In this document: piece by piece, positions 35,964-47,700 of the stretch
Position numbering within the stretch: the stretch's first letter is position 1
Layout of the letters: each line of letters begins with the position of its first letter
Notes under the pieces: generated by a model
Told to the model about the DNA's origin: nothing
Database searches by the model: none
The model's input: only the letters and a program-made list of their open reading frames with translations
Assembly (NCBI GenBank): GCA_914767715.1
Contig: OU612075.1
Span: 7,998,001-8,062,000 of the forward strand
Length of the DNA: 64,000 nucleotides
Direction of reading: 5' to 3'
From: Membranipora membranacea
Lineage: Eukaryota; Bryozoa; Gymnolaemata; Cheilostomatida; Membraniporidae
Position numbers and translations under genes: made by a program

Positions 35964-36000
35964 TGATTATGATTAATGTTTTTAACATTAATCATAATCA
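35964..36000. repeat. Perfect 17-bp inverted repeat with 3-nt loop
   Basis: 35964-35980 (TGATTATGATTAATGTT) is the exact reverse complement of 35984-36000. It sits in a tract of about 200 bp built from ATGATTAAT-like words and starts about 180 bp after the stop of the lectin-like gene. Confidence 0.85.
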
Positions 36001-36764
36001 TGATCATAATCAATTAATTAATCATGATAATAATTAATCAAGTGATCAAATAATTTATCATGATCTCAATTAATCGTGATCAATAAGGATTAATTATGAT
36101 AAATTAATTGATCCTTTGATAAATCATGATTTATGTATTTAACATGATAAACATGTTTGATATTCTAGAGGAGTAAATCAAAGCTAGAATTTAGTTTAGC
36201 TGGCTATAAATTAAAAATTTTTCAAGTATGTGGGAAATGGTAAACCTATGCGGCTGTGCGATAACACTTTACTACTCTAGGGTATGATTTCTGTTGTACC
36301 TGTGCTGTGTCACAATTGTCCGAGCATCCTTAGTTTATTTATATTATTCGTTTTCTATCTACATTTTCCATGAACTGTGCTCAAATCCATTTGTGGTGGG
36401 CATTTTAGTGTCTATGGTTGGCAAGCCCTTGCAGTACTTCATACATCTAGATCCGCCAGTGTTGACTAGGCCCTCAACTGAGTTCCAAATGCATTCGGTT
36501 TATTTGTCCTGTATCATTAAAAGTTTCACGTATGTGTAGATCAGGGAGATTCTTCCTGTGTTGATAGATTCATTTTATTATGGAGTGATATATTGAGCCA
36601 TTTTCCTATTAGGTGGCAATGATGTCATGTCACAGTGAAATAAATACAATGTTGTTATGGTAAAAAAACTGAGTAGTCTTGGAGTCTTCAATTATAAACT
36701 GCCAAGATCACTCTATCTGATCACACTTTGCTATACAATGAGACCTGCTAGAAGTATTACTCTC

Positions 36765-36910
36765 AAATTGCTCATTCATCGATGGAACTTTATACTTTCT
36801 GAGTTAAGGCTTATGGAACAGTTGGCCCGTTGAAAAATCCAAAGATTGACCGTTTTGAAGGATGTTATCGGATGATTTTGTTCAAAAAACATTACTCATT
36901 CTAACTGACA
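36765..36910. repeat. Dispersed repeat related to 10370-10535
   Basis: The landmarks CTCATTCATCGATGGAAC near the left and AAAACATTACTCATTCTAA near the right correspond to those of the copy at 10370-10535. It is non-coding. Confidence 0.45.
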
Positions 36911-37207
36911 GACCCCAATTCGGTAGCTAGGTTTTTCATATTCAAAACTCAGACAAACATTGCTTTGGCCTGTCTCACAGATATTATTGTCTAACTCCTA
37001 ACCTTCAGAAGTAAGAGTCAAGAATGAAAATTTTGAAGCCTTACCAGTTTAGGATGTCACCACTAGATTGCTATTGCATGATAACATGAAATTAATATGT
37101 ACTGGAGTCATTTGATTGATAGTTATTTAATTATTAGTTTCCACTTGGGAGTGGCCACAATGTTCACTAACTCAAATAAGGCTTCAAAATAATCGGTGTG
37201 CAGAAGA

Positions 37208-37555
37208 AACCAGATATATGTTTCTATTTTAAAAGCGCTCACATCGGTTAAATGCGTCAAATTATAAATTTCTCTGTGAGTGTAAGAGTGTTCACCCGAT
37301 TCACCGATCCTTTTGAGTTCTTAAACCCATTTTTTCCACTTTCAGATAGCAATTAATACTTTTTCCCAGGTGACAAAATCCCTTGGAAGGTAATCACACT
37401 TAAAAAAACCACATATATGTTTCTATTTGAAAAGCGCTCAAATCAGTGTGTCAAATTATAAATTTCCCAGTGTGAGAAAATCGTTCACCAGATTCACCGG
37501 TTTCTTTGAGTTCTTGAACCCCTTTCTTCTCTTTCAGATAGCAATTAATACTATT
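37208..37555. repeat. Imperfect direct duplication, period about 199 bp
   Basis: The block beginning ATATATGTTTCTATTT, running through AAAGCGCTCA, TCAAATTATAAATTTC and GATTCACCG to TCAGATAGCAATTAATAC, occurs once from 37214 and again from 37413 with substitutions and small indels. Confidence 0.75.
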
Positions 37556-38763
37556 TCTTGGTGAGAAATAGAGCGCAACCAACCAACTTTTGAGGTGTTT
37601 ATAACAAATCCTTTGGAAGGTTCAAACATTTAAAAAAATCCCAATGTATCTTTGTCACTCAGTGGCCACATAACATTTCCTCATAACTCATGTCATGCCT
37701 CATAGAGACCAAAACACATTTTGACGCCTCGGACGAAGTTTTGTTGGACTTCGCTTCCCACAATTACGTGGTAACAAAAGTTCAAGTGAAATAAACATTA
37801 GAACTTGAAATCAGGTTTTGCATACTGAAACAGTGTGTGAAATCAAAAGAATCGTTTCTTATTCCAGGGTTTAACTGATTTCACCAAGGAGTAATAGCGA
37901 ATACCCTGTACTCCTTGATTTCACTGTGTGATCAGCTCATGATCAGCTACAGAACATAAATGAATGGAAGTGGAGAAAACAGGTGCTTGTAAATAAGAGC
38001 AGGCCCTAGTGACTTACAGTAATTTGCTTTAATAATTAGGCGCAATGGCGATCGGATATGTGCAGGATTGAAACTAAATATGGATCAATTTGATCTCCTA
38101 TGAAAAGCTTGCTCAATATTGACTTTAATGGCTTCATCGGCATTTTCGATGGATGTAATATTTAGATATAGGCATCAATTTCAATCATCTAATGGCCGAA
38201 AATTGTGCAGTTCAGTTCTAATCTGCAAATAGTTTTATACCCCTATTTAACTGTGAGCTTTAGCATTACACCATACTACTATAATTACAAGACATGATTT
38301 TGGCAACATGGGTCAGTGGCTATTCAAGTATTTTGATGACCAGGGTAATGGTAAAGAAATCGGTATGAATCAATCAAAATCAACCTACCATTACAGAACA
38401 CCACAAAAATTAATCCTGGAATAAGTAAAGCTGCATAGAAATGGCTGATATTTATCTGCATAGGCGGGACTTTGCACCATAGCCCTACAAATATCTCATC
38501 ACCTAAAGAAGGTCTAGGGCTAGTTTCGATAATTTCAATCATCCAAAGACATAATATTAACACCCAACTGTCTACAAACAGTCTTGACATGAAGTGCTCT
38601 TGAGCTATTGGTGTAAACGCTTATTATTTTTAGCTCCTGGAAACACACAGGGCCCATGATGTAGGTGGGCAGCATTTACTGTTTAGCCTCATGCTGTCCT
38701 TGACATGGGCACAGCATCATCTGTCTGCACCGCTTTGGATAAAAACAGCATAGTGCTCAACAC

Positions 38764-41700
38764 ATGAAGCCGAATCAGAATATGAAGCTGGGAGTGTGGC
38801 TCGTTTTTGGTAAGTATTGTGGCACCATTTACAAACTCGTATTTTCTTTCTATCAGATCTACTGCGTTGAACGTAAAAATGTCTGAAATTGATGAATAAA
38901 ATTGTAAATGGTTTGAGATATTGTTAAACATGACTAGGCCATAGTTTTCATCGCGCGGAGTCTATGTGGTTTTTGAAATTTGACTGCTGATATAGGTAAA
39001 GTTACTATTATGATTTATTTTTTAGGCATTTTGATATTCTCAGGCCAAGGGGCACATGGTGAGTTTCTCTTCTATCCTTGAAAAGTACCTGTATTTGTAA
39101 GATGTATTTCTATTCTATCCTTATTGTTTATCATGTTTGCAAACGCTAACAAATTGAAACCATAGATATTATCCTCATCCATAATTGAAATCAATTACAG
39201 TTTTTTAACTCTGCACAAAAAATCATTAGGATTGTAAAAAGATACCAATAAATCCGTAACTTATTTAGTAATTGTAATTTTCTGTATTGAAGTAACACAT
39301 TAAAGCATGTACTAGCATGTACTAGCATGCCTACTTTACAATTTTTGCGACACAGTGTGTAGATGGTTATTCAAAAATACATCTACATCCCGAGGGCTTG
39401 CAGCATGCAGCATCAAAATTTGAACTGAACATCTTTGCTGCTAAAATTCCAAATCCATCCGACCCATTAGAAAGACAAGACACACACATACACAATGGGA
39501 TCACCATGCCATGCTTAGTATGCCTATAGTATGCCTAATTTGAAGCTGACTAATATTATGGAATGTCCTCTGGTTTCAGGAGGTTTATTTCCCTGGTCTC
39601 ATTCAAGCTCATCTAGCTCATCAAGTTCTTCCAGTTCATCAAGCTCTTCAAGTTCCTCCAGCCACTCTAGTTCTTCTAGCTATTCCAGTTTATTTAGCTG
39701 GTCCCACTCAAGCTCTTCAAGTTCTGGAGGTAAGAAGAGAACAATCATTGATATTGATTACTGAAAAAATTTTTCATGAATATCCTTGCAGCTTTGAAAA
39801 TATGCTGTAACATTCCGGTAGCCTTGAAAACGAAGATACAAGGTACAAGTTTGAAACACTACGACAGACCATAAAATGCCTTGCATAAGTGCAACTTGAA
39901 AATTATTTTGCAAGGATCCGGAATGACAAACTTCTGGTTAAGCTGTGTTAACTGAGTTATTTTACTCCCTCCCAGCAAGCAATTTGAAACACCCAAAGGT
40001 CAATGTACTTTCAAACACCTAACTAATTATATATTGAACAGCTCCACCTGCTGACTGGTATCATAGACTCAAGTGTAAGATATCTGTCAAGATGGATTAA
40101 GTACTAATATTATTCACTTGTCTTTGTAGAAAGTTCACATGTTGATGGAGGTGAGTTACTTTCATTTGAATATTTGACTACCACACCAAATGTATTTATC
40201 TGCATTTCTATGGGTTTCTCATAACCAAAGTTTTGCATATCCAGTTAATCCTTGATTTATCTCAATTTTGAACTCCGAGACGTCATTTCATGTCTTTGCA
40301 AGGATCTTCGCAACTATAACATGCCACACAAAGATATTGTTCAAGATTTCATGGGACAGAGTGTGTCCCAAGGGTTGTGATTTTTATAACATCCATTTAG
40401 TGGTCTGAGGACTAAAATAATGCGACCAAATGGGTATTTGTTTTAAATTTGTGGAGTCAATTTTGTTTAAGGTGCGTAATCTAATTGATAATGGTTACAT
40501 TGCATCCCTTTTATTTGTCAGAATCAATAAACAATAAACTCATCGTTACTTATTCAGGGTGCAGGGGATTCAAATGCATCACATCCTCTTAGACCCCAAG
40601 TTTTGTATCGCAAAAGATTTACCAGTCTTTAGAACCAGGCATGGCCAAGGTCAAACAACCAACTAATGATCATCCGCATTTTTCAGTTCCTGGTGTATAT
40701 CATTCTGTATTTGATGTCTCTTCAAAATGAGTCGTCTGTTGGTCCTGCCAGTTTACTTTCTGTTTACCCAGAACGCTGCTTCAGAGGAGTAATGACTAGA
40801 CGCGGATGGTACGCAAGGGTAATGGATAATACAAACACAATAACCACGATTAATGATGGGAGTATCAGCAGGGAAAGAGAATGTACCCAGATGTGTCTAA
40901 GGCAAACTGATCCACTTTGCATTGGCTACAACTTTTACCAAAGTGAGTCTGACAGTCTATTTAATCAAACAGTTATGCGTTTTTTCGGTGGGTTCTCTGA
41001 TCATATCAGTTCTAGTTAATGATTGGTTGTAAGTTGCCATTCTCGGAGAGGAATTGTTCTTTTTGATAGATGTTTTCATATATTTGGCACACCCCACAAT
41101 GCGCAATTATCAAATAAATAATATTGATAATCTGGTCTGGTCTGGAAACCGCTGGCGACCTTTGAATTGTACTAGATTTGCATAGAACCATGTCTCACTT
41201 TGATGGCACTCTTTAACTAATGACATATAAAGTGCTCACACATACGATATGCACATATCTGCACAAAATTACAGAAGGATTTTGCTGTAATCGTGATAGA
41301 ATACTGATTTCTAGGAAGGCGGTCTTCCTTGGTTCCTAGGTTTCTCCTGGGAAACCGCAGAAAGAAAGGTAAAGTTGGTATAAGGGCGTTTCCCTTCCAC
41401 AAACTTTCTTATCTCCTATTATCACTTGCTCTTTTTACTCCTATTACATTTCTGTCCAAAAAGATCAGTTTTAGCACCAATATATTTTCTCACGACTCAT
41501 GAATGACTTACTCATTCCTCATAGCAAATCTTCTTCATATGCATATCCTGATGACACTGTCCCTCTGAACCCTGAACCTGAATCTCATTAGAAAATCACA
41601 CTTAGAACCAATAATGGTTTCGACATAAATCATTATAATTAACTACTTTTATAATCAAGTTCACTCGAATCTCTCAACAATTCAGATTCTCTGCTTTCAA

Positions 41701-44700
41701 TTGAGTTATATCAAGGCTGTTCTCCTTCTTTTTCTTCCTTTTTTTTCTCTGAGCACATACAGAAAGCTTTCTGGGAATGATATCACTTGACTAAACTGCA
41801 AAGTTCAGAGCTTCAATTGAATCAGTGGTTACATTGAAAACTAAAAGATTTTTCTTAGAAATCTTAGTGGGAACTTGTTCTGTCATAAGTTACAAAGTTT
41901 GATAAAGGAGAAACAAAGTTAGCACCTGCTAGTATATTGGTTATTTAAATAATTAATTATTTAATTATATCAGGAAGCCTCTGGTTTGATGAGGGCGCAT
42001 TTGACGATGGAGAAGAGGAGATTGAATCTGAGTCAAATGATGAAGATGAAGACCAGATCCTCAATAGGCGTAAAAGGCGGAATGAAAGACTTGATTTGGA
42101 TACGCCTAACTTTGGTCCCGATTCAAAGATCTTCAAAAGAGTCAGACGCCTCTATCGAAGGGATCTGGCAGATTATAACTGTAAGTCTTTCATTGTTCAG
42201 TGAGGAGGACTGCTTAGCTCATCATGAATATTGCGATTTGTTAGAAAGCATTAAACTTCAGCTGTACTTTTAAAGCCCCCTGCGACCAAGTAGGTGAAGA
42301 TTGACTACCGACTACTGTACTATCAGCTGTACTCAATAGACTAAACAAATTATACTTTGCTATTGTAAGCATTAAAAATAGAGCTAGCAACTAAATTGTG
42401 TGCTTGCCCAAGTTATTTTGGTTAGAATCAAAGGCACCAACCACCATGCTGCGACTGCTTTCATCATTGGTCTTTTAATTAATCAATAACTAAGTTGCAT
42501 AGTTGTCAACCCTAGTGCTCCAGGTTCCAGCAATTGGAGGGAATTAAAACATATCCTGTGGATGAATAATAATCTTATATTCTTATTCTCAAGCGGATTA
42601 TCGTGTGTGCGAGTTGCTATCAACATCTGCTATGGTGAACAAAACCGACCCACGATTATATTATAGAAGTGATGATTCTTCAAGATGGCGACATCAACAG
42701 AACCAATGCTACGGCCGTGAGTTGTTTTATTTGTAAATTTTACGCTGCCGTCCATTTGGGATGTTCACTCTCAGCCATATCAATCTGAAATACTGAATTG
42801 GAATATACAGGAAGTGTTAAATAGGTTGCCTGTCTCTCCTAGTGAAATTGACGATGAAGAAGTAGAGTAAGGGATCATTATCTACCTCTCTGCCAGATTC
42901 TCAGTTGGCAGGTACAAGTCGAGCTTCTACCTGGTTTCCTGTTAATGACATAAAATTCATAGATTTCCCTTTAGCAACAAAATACCACTAACAGTAACAC
43001 ACATGAACTTATACTTGTACTAGCACAAGTACTTGTATTAGCACATGCACTTTTTCTAAGCAGCCACTGTTTACATGTTATTGACAGTTTGTGCTCAGAG
43101 CTGTGATTCTGGTGTCTGTGAGCTTGATGACCGAAATAGACATACCACTTACGTGAGGTACCAGTGTTCGGCTGGTGGGTGTGATACATATGGCACATGT
43201 CAGAATGGGGGCTCTTGCACAGAGGAACCACCAGGGAATCCGAGCTGTGATTGTGCTGAATGCTTCACTGGAACATTTTGTGATACTGGTAAGTTAGATA
43301 TAAATCTCTTACACATATCAAAATCCATGGATGTGCTGGTGTTTGGTCAAGTTTTGGTGTCATTGGTTGTTTGTCACTTATTTGGAGACTTATACAGGCG
43401 ATTGTCACCTTGAGTCATGTCTTAGCAAGCAAAAGACAATCTGGACCATATTGAATGCGTTCGTTGCCATCTTGAGTGTATCACTAGATAATTGCATTGT
43501 GCCAAGTTATCATGACTTTAACTAGATATAAAACCGTGATATCTCATCATCAAACCCTAATTTTCTGTACTCTTTACACACTAAGAAGTGCAGCAATTTG
43601 CTCTGGCCTTTATTTGGTCTGAGCGTACCAACCTAACTGAGGCATTTTCATTGATACATAACCTTCCTATTTTTACATCAAGTAACTTCAGATTTTTGTA
43701 AGGAGTTGTAGCTAAAGATCCTTTTTTTCGTTTCTCAGCAATCTCAGTTCTTTGCAATGAGTGACCTCAAGAAAATTTGTATCTGTACTTTAGAGATAGA
43801 CAGTTGTGCATGCTTGAACGAGGGAGACGAATGTCAGAATGGTGCGACCTGTGTCGATAATGTCCCTGTAGGTTCAGGCACATCATGTACATGTCCCTGT
43901 GGTTTTACTGGATCTAGATGTGAGACACCCCTATCTGAGTGCTGTAATTATGGCTCCACCCCTCCAAACTCCTGTCTGAATGGCGCAACTTGTGACGAGA
44001 CAACTCCTGGAAGTCCTCAATGTCAATGTGCTGCATGTTACACAGGAGAATTTTGTGATACAGGTATTTACTATTATTTTATCTGCGCTGATCTAGACCA
44101 CACTGCTTGCAGATCGACTCTGTGATACGAGTCTCTCTGCACCGTAGCGACAATGCCACAAACTGGCCCAATTGACCTTATTAAACTTTGGTTATAGAAG
44201 CTCACTTTTATCCAGTTCGGGTGGGTTCAGAACTATAATTTAGGAACTCAAGCACATTTGAATTAGTTCAGTTGCTACGGTGCAAAGATAACCAACCTAC
44301 ATTGATTGGTGCACATGCGTAAAGTGGATCTAGACTGGTATAATCCTACATATAGGAAGAAAAAGAAAATGCAAACCTGCTAGTCATTTAGATAATGAAG
44401 GTCTTGCACGTCTGCTGTTGTCTTGGTATGAACACCAATTTCATTATTGAGCCAACAATCTATATCAAACCTCAGAACCTGTGTATTTTATCACGGTGAC
44501 CCAGAGTTTTTGGTGACTAGGCCTATAGTACACTCCTTTATTCCACATATCAATACAGAGTTGCATGGTACATAGCCATGGGTTTATGGGTTCATACACT
44601 GGTAGTGGGGCTCTTGTGTCTGCTGATTTCACCCAGTACTATGAAAATTATTTGTAGAAAAGCATCGTAAGGGCACGCACATGACTCCACTGACCAAATT

Positions 44701-47700
44701 TTAGCTGTACACTATAGTATATCACCCTGCTTTATTAAAGGGCATGCATCTGGTTCGATAAAAAAAAGTTACTAATGTAACAAAATGTAACACTATTTTC
44801 ATTCAAAGGACAGAGGGTGTGGGGACTAAATTTGTAGAGGCTGGAGATCTTAATTCCAATTCACAAGCCCTATCTTTGGTCCGGATAGCTGGCAGTTCTT
44901 CTACTGACAATCTATTGTCTTTCTATGTTTCTTTGAAGCTACATAAGTTGGGAATACTCGGTGTCGGTATAGAAGGTGAATCTTGAGAATGTAGAAATGA
45001 ATTCCTTTGCCTTTCATCAATGCCAATTTCAATTTCAGGGTTGTTTCTGTCTCTCATTCAGTTGTCCAGAGCTGTGTTTGGTTGATTCAAGCTCAGCCAT
45101 CTCTCAATGTCAGAGGATTCTGTTACACAGCTCATCAGGATTAGGAACAACATGTAGATGCCTATGTGGACTCACTGGCCCTTTCTATGATCCACCCTTG
45201 ACTGTCCACCACTATAGAACCAATCCACCTTGCTTGTACAACCAGAGAGCCATTATCAAGTTGCACTCTAGCAATGAAATTTTTGGATGAAAACTGAGCA
45301 ACTCTTCTCTATCAGCACCTCACTTGTTTACATCTGTCACTGTGTATTCTCCCATTAGCAGGGTAAATTTACTTGTTTACAATCAGTTGAGGTTGGTTAT
45401 CTTTGCACATCTTAGCATTTGGATAAATCTTATATGCTGGAATTCTGAAACTGTTAAAAAATCTGCTTCAAGCTATTATAGTGCAGAGAGACTGGTATCC
45501 CAGTGTACTGTATCCCAGTATTCCAGTATCCCAGTATCCCAGTATCCCAGTTGATCTGTACGCAGTGTGCTGTCTTATGCAAAATATTGCCTTGTATTGT
45601 TTCAGAGGTCGATAGCTGTGCTTGCCTTGATCCTGCTGATCAATGCCAGAATGGAGCAACATGTGCTGATGACCTCCCGATTGGTTCAGGCTCATCATGC
45701 GCCTGTCCTTGTGGGTTTACTGGGTCAATCTGTGATACTCCCTTGACTGAATGCTGTAACTATGGTGCCAATCCTCCAAACTCGTGCTTGAATGGTGGAA
45801 CTTGTCTGGATGTGATGTCCGGAATGCCCGAATGCCAATGTCCTGATTGCTACACTGGGAAATTGTGCGACACAGGTATCTTCTATTAATGTGGCAGTCA
45901 TCGAAACCTCATCTACTGTACTAAACAAACACCAACAACTTACTGGCGATGAAACTCTTCCTCCTCAACGCATTTCCTTTTAGAATGATCAAAGATTTTT
46001 TTGATCATGGTTGTTGGCTGGTATGGTGATTCCTTCTCCTTCTCCTACTTTCATGGCAAGCAACAAGGCAAAGTTGATGGTATGGAATTTTTATCTCAAC
46101 TACAACTATTTCATCTCCTTCTTTCAGAGATTGATAGCTGCTCCTGTCTGAAACTTGCAGACCAGTGTCAGAATGGGGCGACCTGTGTTGACGATCCGAC
46201 ATTAAGTTCAAGTACTTCATGTTCTTGTCCATGTGGATACTCGGGATCTAAATGTGAAACTGCAATCTCTGAATGCTGTAACTATGGCTCCACCCCACCG
46301 AACTCATGTCTGAACGGTGGGACATGTGAGGACACAACTCCTGGAAGCCCTCAATGTCAGTGTGGTGCATGTTACACAGGGGAATTCTGTGATACGGGTA
46401 GGTATATTGTGGGTCAATGTTTCTCGCCGGTCAAAATGGCTTACCTCTGGAATACTGTTTTACACTCATCAGTTTCTCATGGATGGCTTTACACACCACG
46501 GTTCGGTTTTGGTTTCATTTTCGACTCCTCTACCAATATGAAGTTAGGTGCTCTTGTTCTGAGTTTACTCTATCAGTATCAGAATTTAGTTTGTGTTCTG
46601 TGCACCAGGGAATTCTGTGTCAGAGGTAGTCTAGAGACTGTTGCTTCTGTTGCTCATGTGAGACCTCCTTTCCTGGAAGCTGTAGCAGTGGCACCAACCC
46701 TCCATAATCATGTATGGATGGAGGGGGCGGATCTTGTTTGGATGTAAATCCCTGCAAACCTCATGTTCAATGTGGTGATTGTTTTAATTGAGAATTACGC
46801 AGTTCAGGTCCTTACTGAGGTTTATGAAAACTGAGAAGTCTCAATTTCTTTGATAATTATGGTCAAACTATCTCTCTTATAACAGGGTAGACTATTAAGA
46901 TTCAAGCAAGCTGCTTGCCTCTTGACTCTTAAAATATTATGTAAATTCATATCGGTCTGGAGACAGGCATGGCTGGCAACTGAAGAGCATCCTCTTTCAT
47001 GCACATTTATCTTAAAACTCTAGAATGGTTGCAAGGTATCGGAAAAATGGTGCACTCACTTTCTGTCATCCACCACGAAGCAGGTTTCGCAATCCACTGT
47101 GGTGTAAGCTGGTATAACTCCCTTTCAGACAAACTTACAGGGATTGATCATTGCTCTCCACCAATCAGAGTTCACATATTGGCTACAGGTGGTCCGACAT
47201 TCTCAAAATCTCTCATGACACACTCTACCATATTCATTTACAGAGATAGATAGCTGTGCATGCTTGGTCCAAACAGACAAATGTCAGAATGGGGGGACAT
47301 GCGAGGATGATCTCCCTGTAGGTGCGGGCACTTCATGTTCCTGTCCCTGTGGTTTTACTGGATCTAGATGTGAAACACCCCTATCTGAGTGCTGTAATTA
47401 TGGCTCCTCCCCTCCAAATTCCTGTCTGAATGGTGCGACTTGTGACGACACAACTCCTGGAAGTCCTCAATGTCAGTGTGCTGCATGCTACACTGGAGAA
47501 TTCTGTGATACAGGTAATGACTGGTATTCAAGCTGCTCTGCATTTCCCGGACATGGGAGAAGATAATGCCAATCTGGGTGGTCTGGACTTCAACAATATC
47601 TCATCTGTATTTTAGAGATAGATAGCTGTGCATGCTTGGATCAAGCAGACCAATGTCAGAATGGAGCAACGTGCGTCAATGATCTCCCTGTAGGTGCGGG

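Larger units (their letters stand above)
35785..38763. other. Intergenic region between the lectin-like and EGF-mosaic genes
   Basis: No coding exon was found. The region holds a perfect hairpin (35964-36000) within a tract of repeated ATGATTAAT-like words (35955-36160), an AATAAA at 36639-36644, a dispersed repeat at about 36765-36910, and an imperfect duplication with a period near 199 bp (37208-37555). Confidence 0.6.

Noticed and set aside
40666-40771. Extending the PAN exon upstream to the ATG at 40666
   Set aside because: The acceptor ending at 40771 has a pyrimidine tract and joins the preceding phase-1 exon in frame; the upstream stretch does not join the preceding exon in phase.
45509-45552. 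Short regularly spaced repeats as a CRISPR-like array
   Set aside because: It is a contiguous TATCCCAG microsatellite without spacers, in an animal intron.
46001-46747. 248-residue ORF as a single exon
   Set aside because: Only 46128-46397 matches the EGF array, with splice sites at both edges; the rest is intron and a decayed exon copy.
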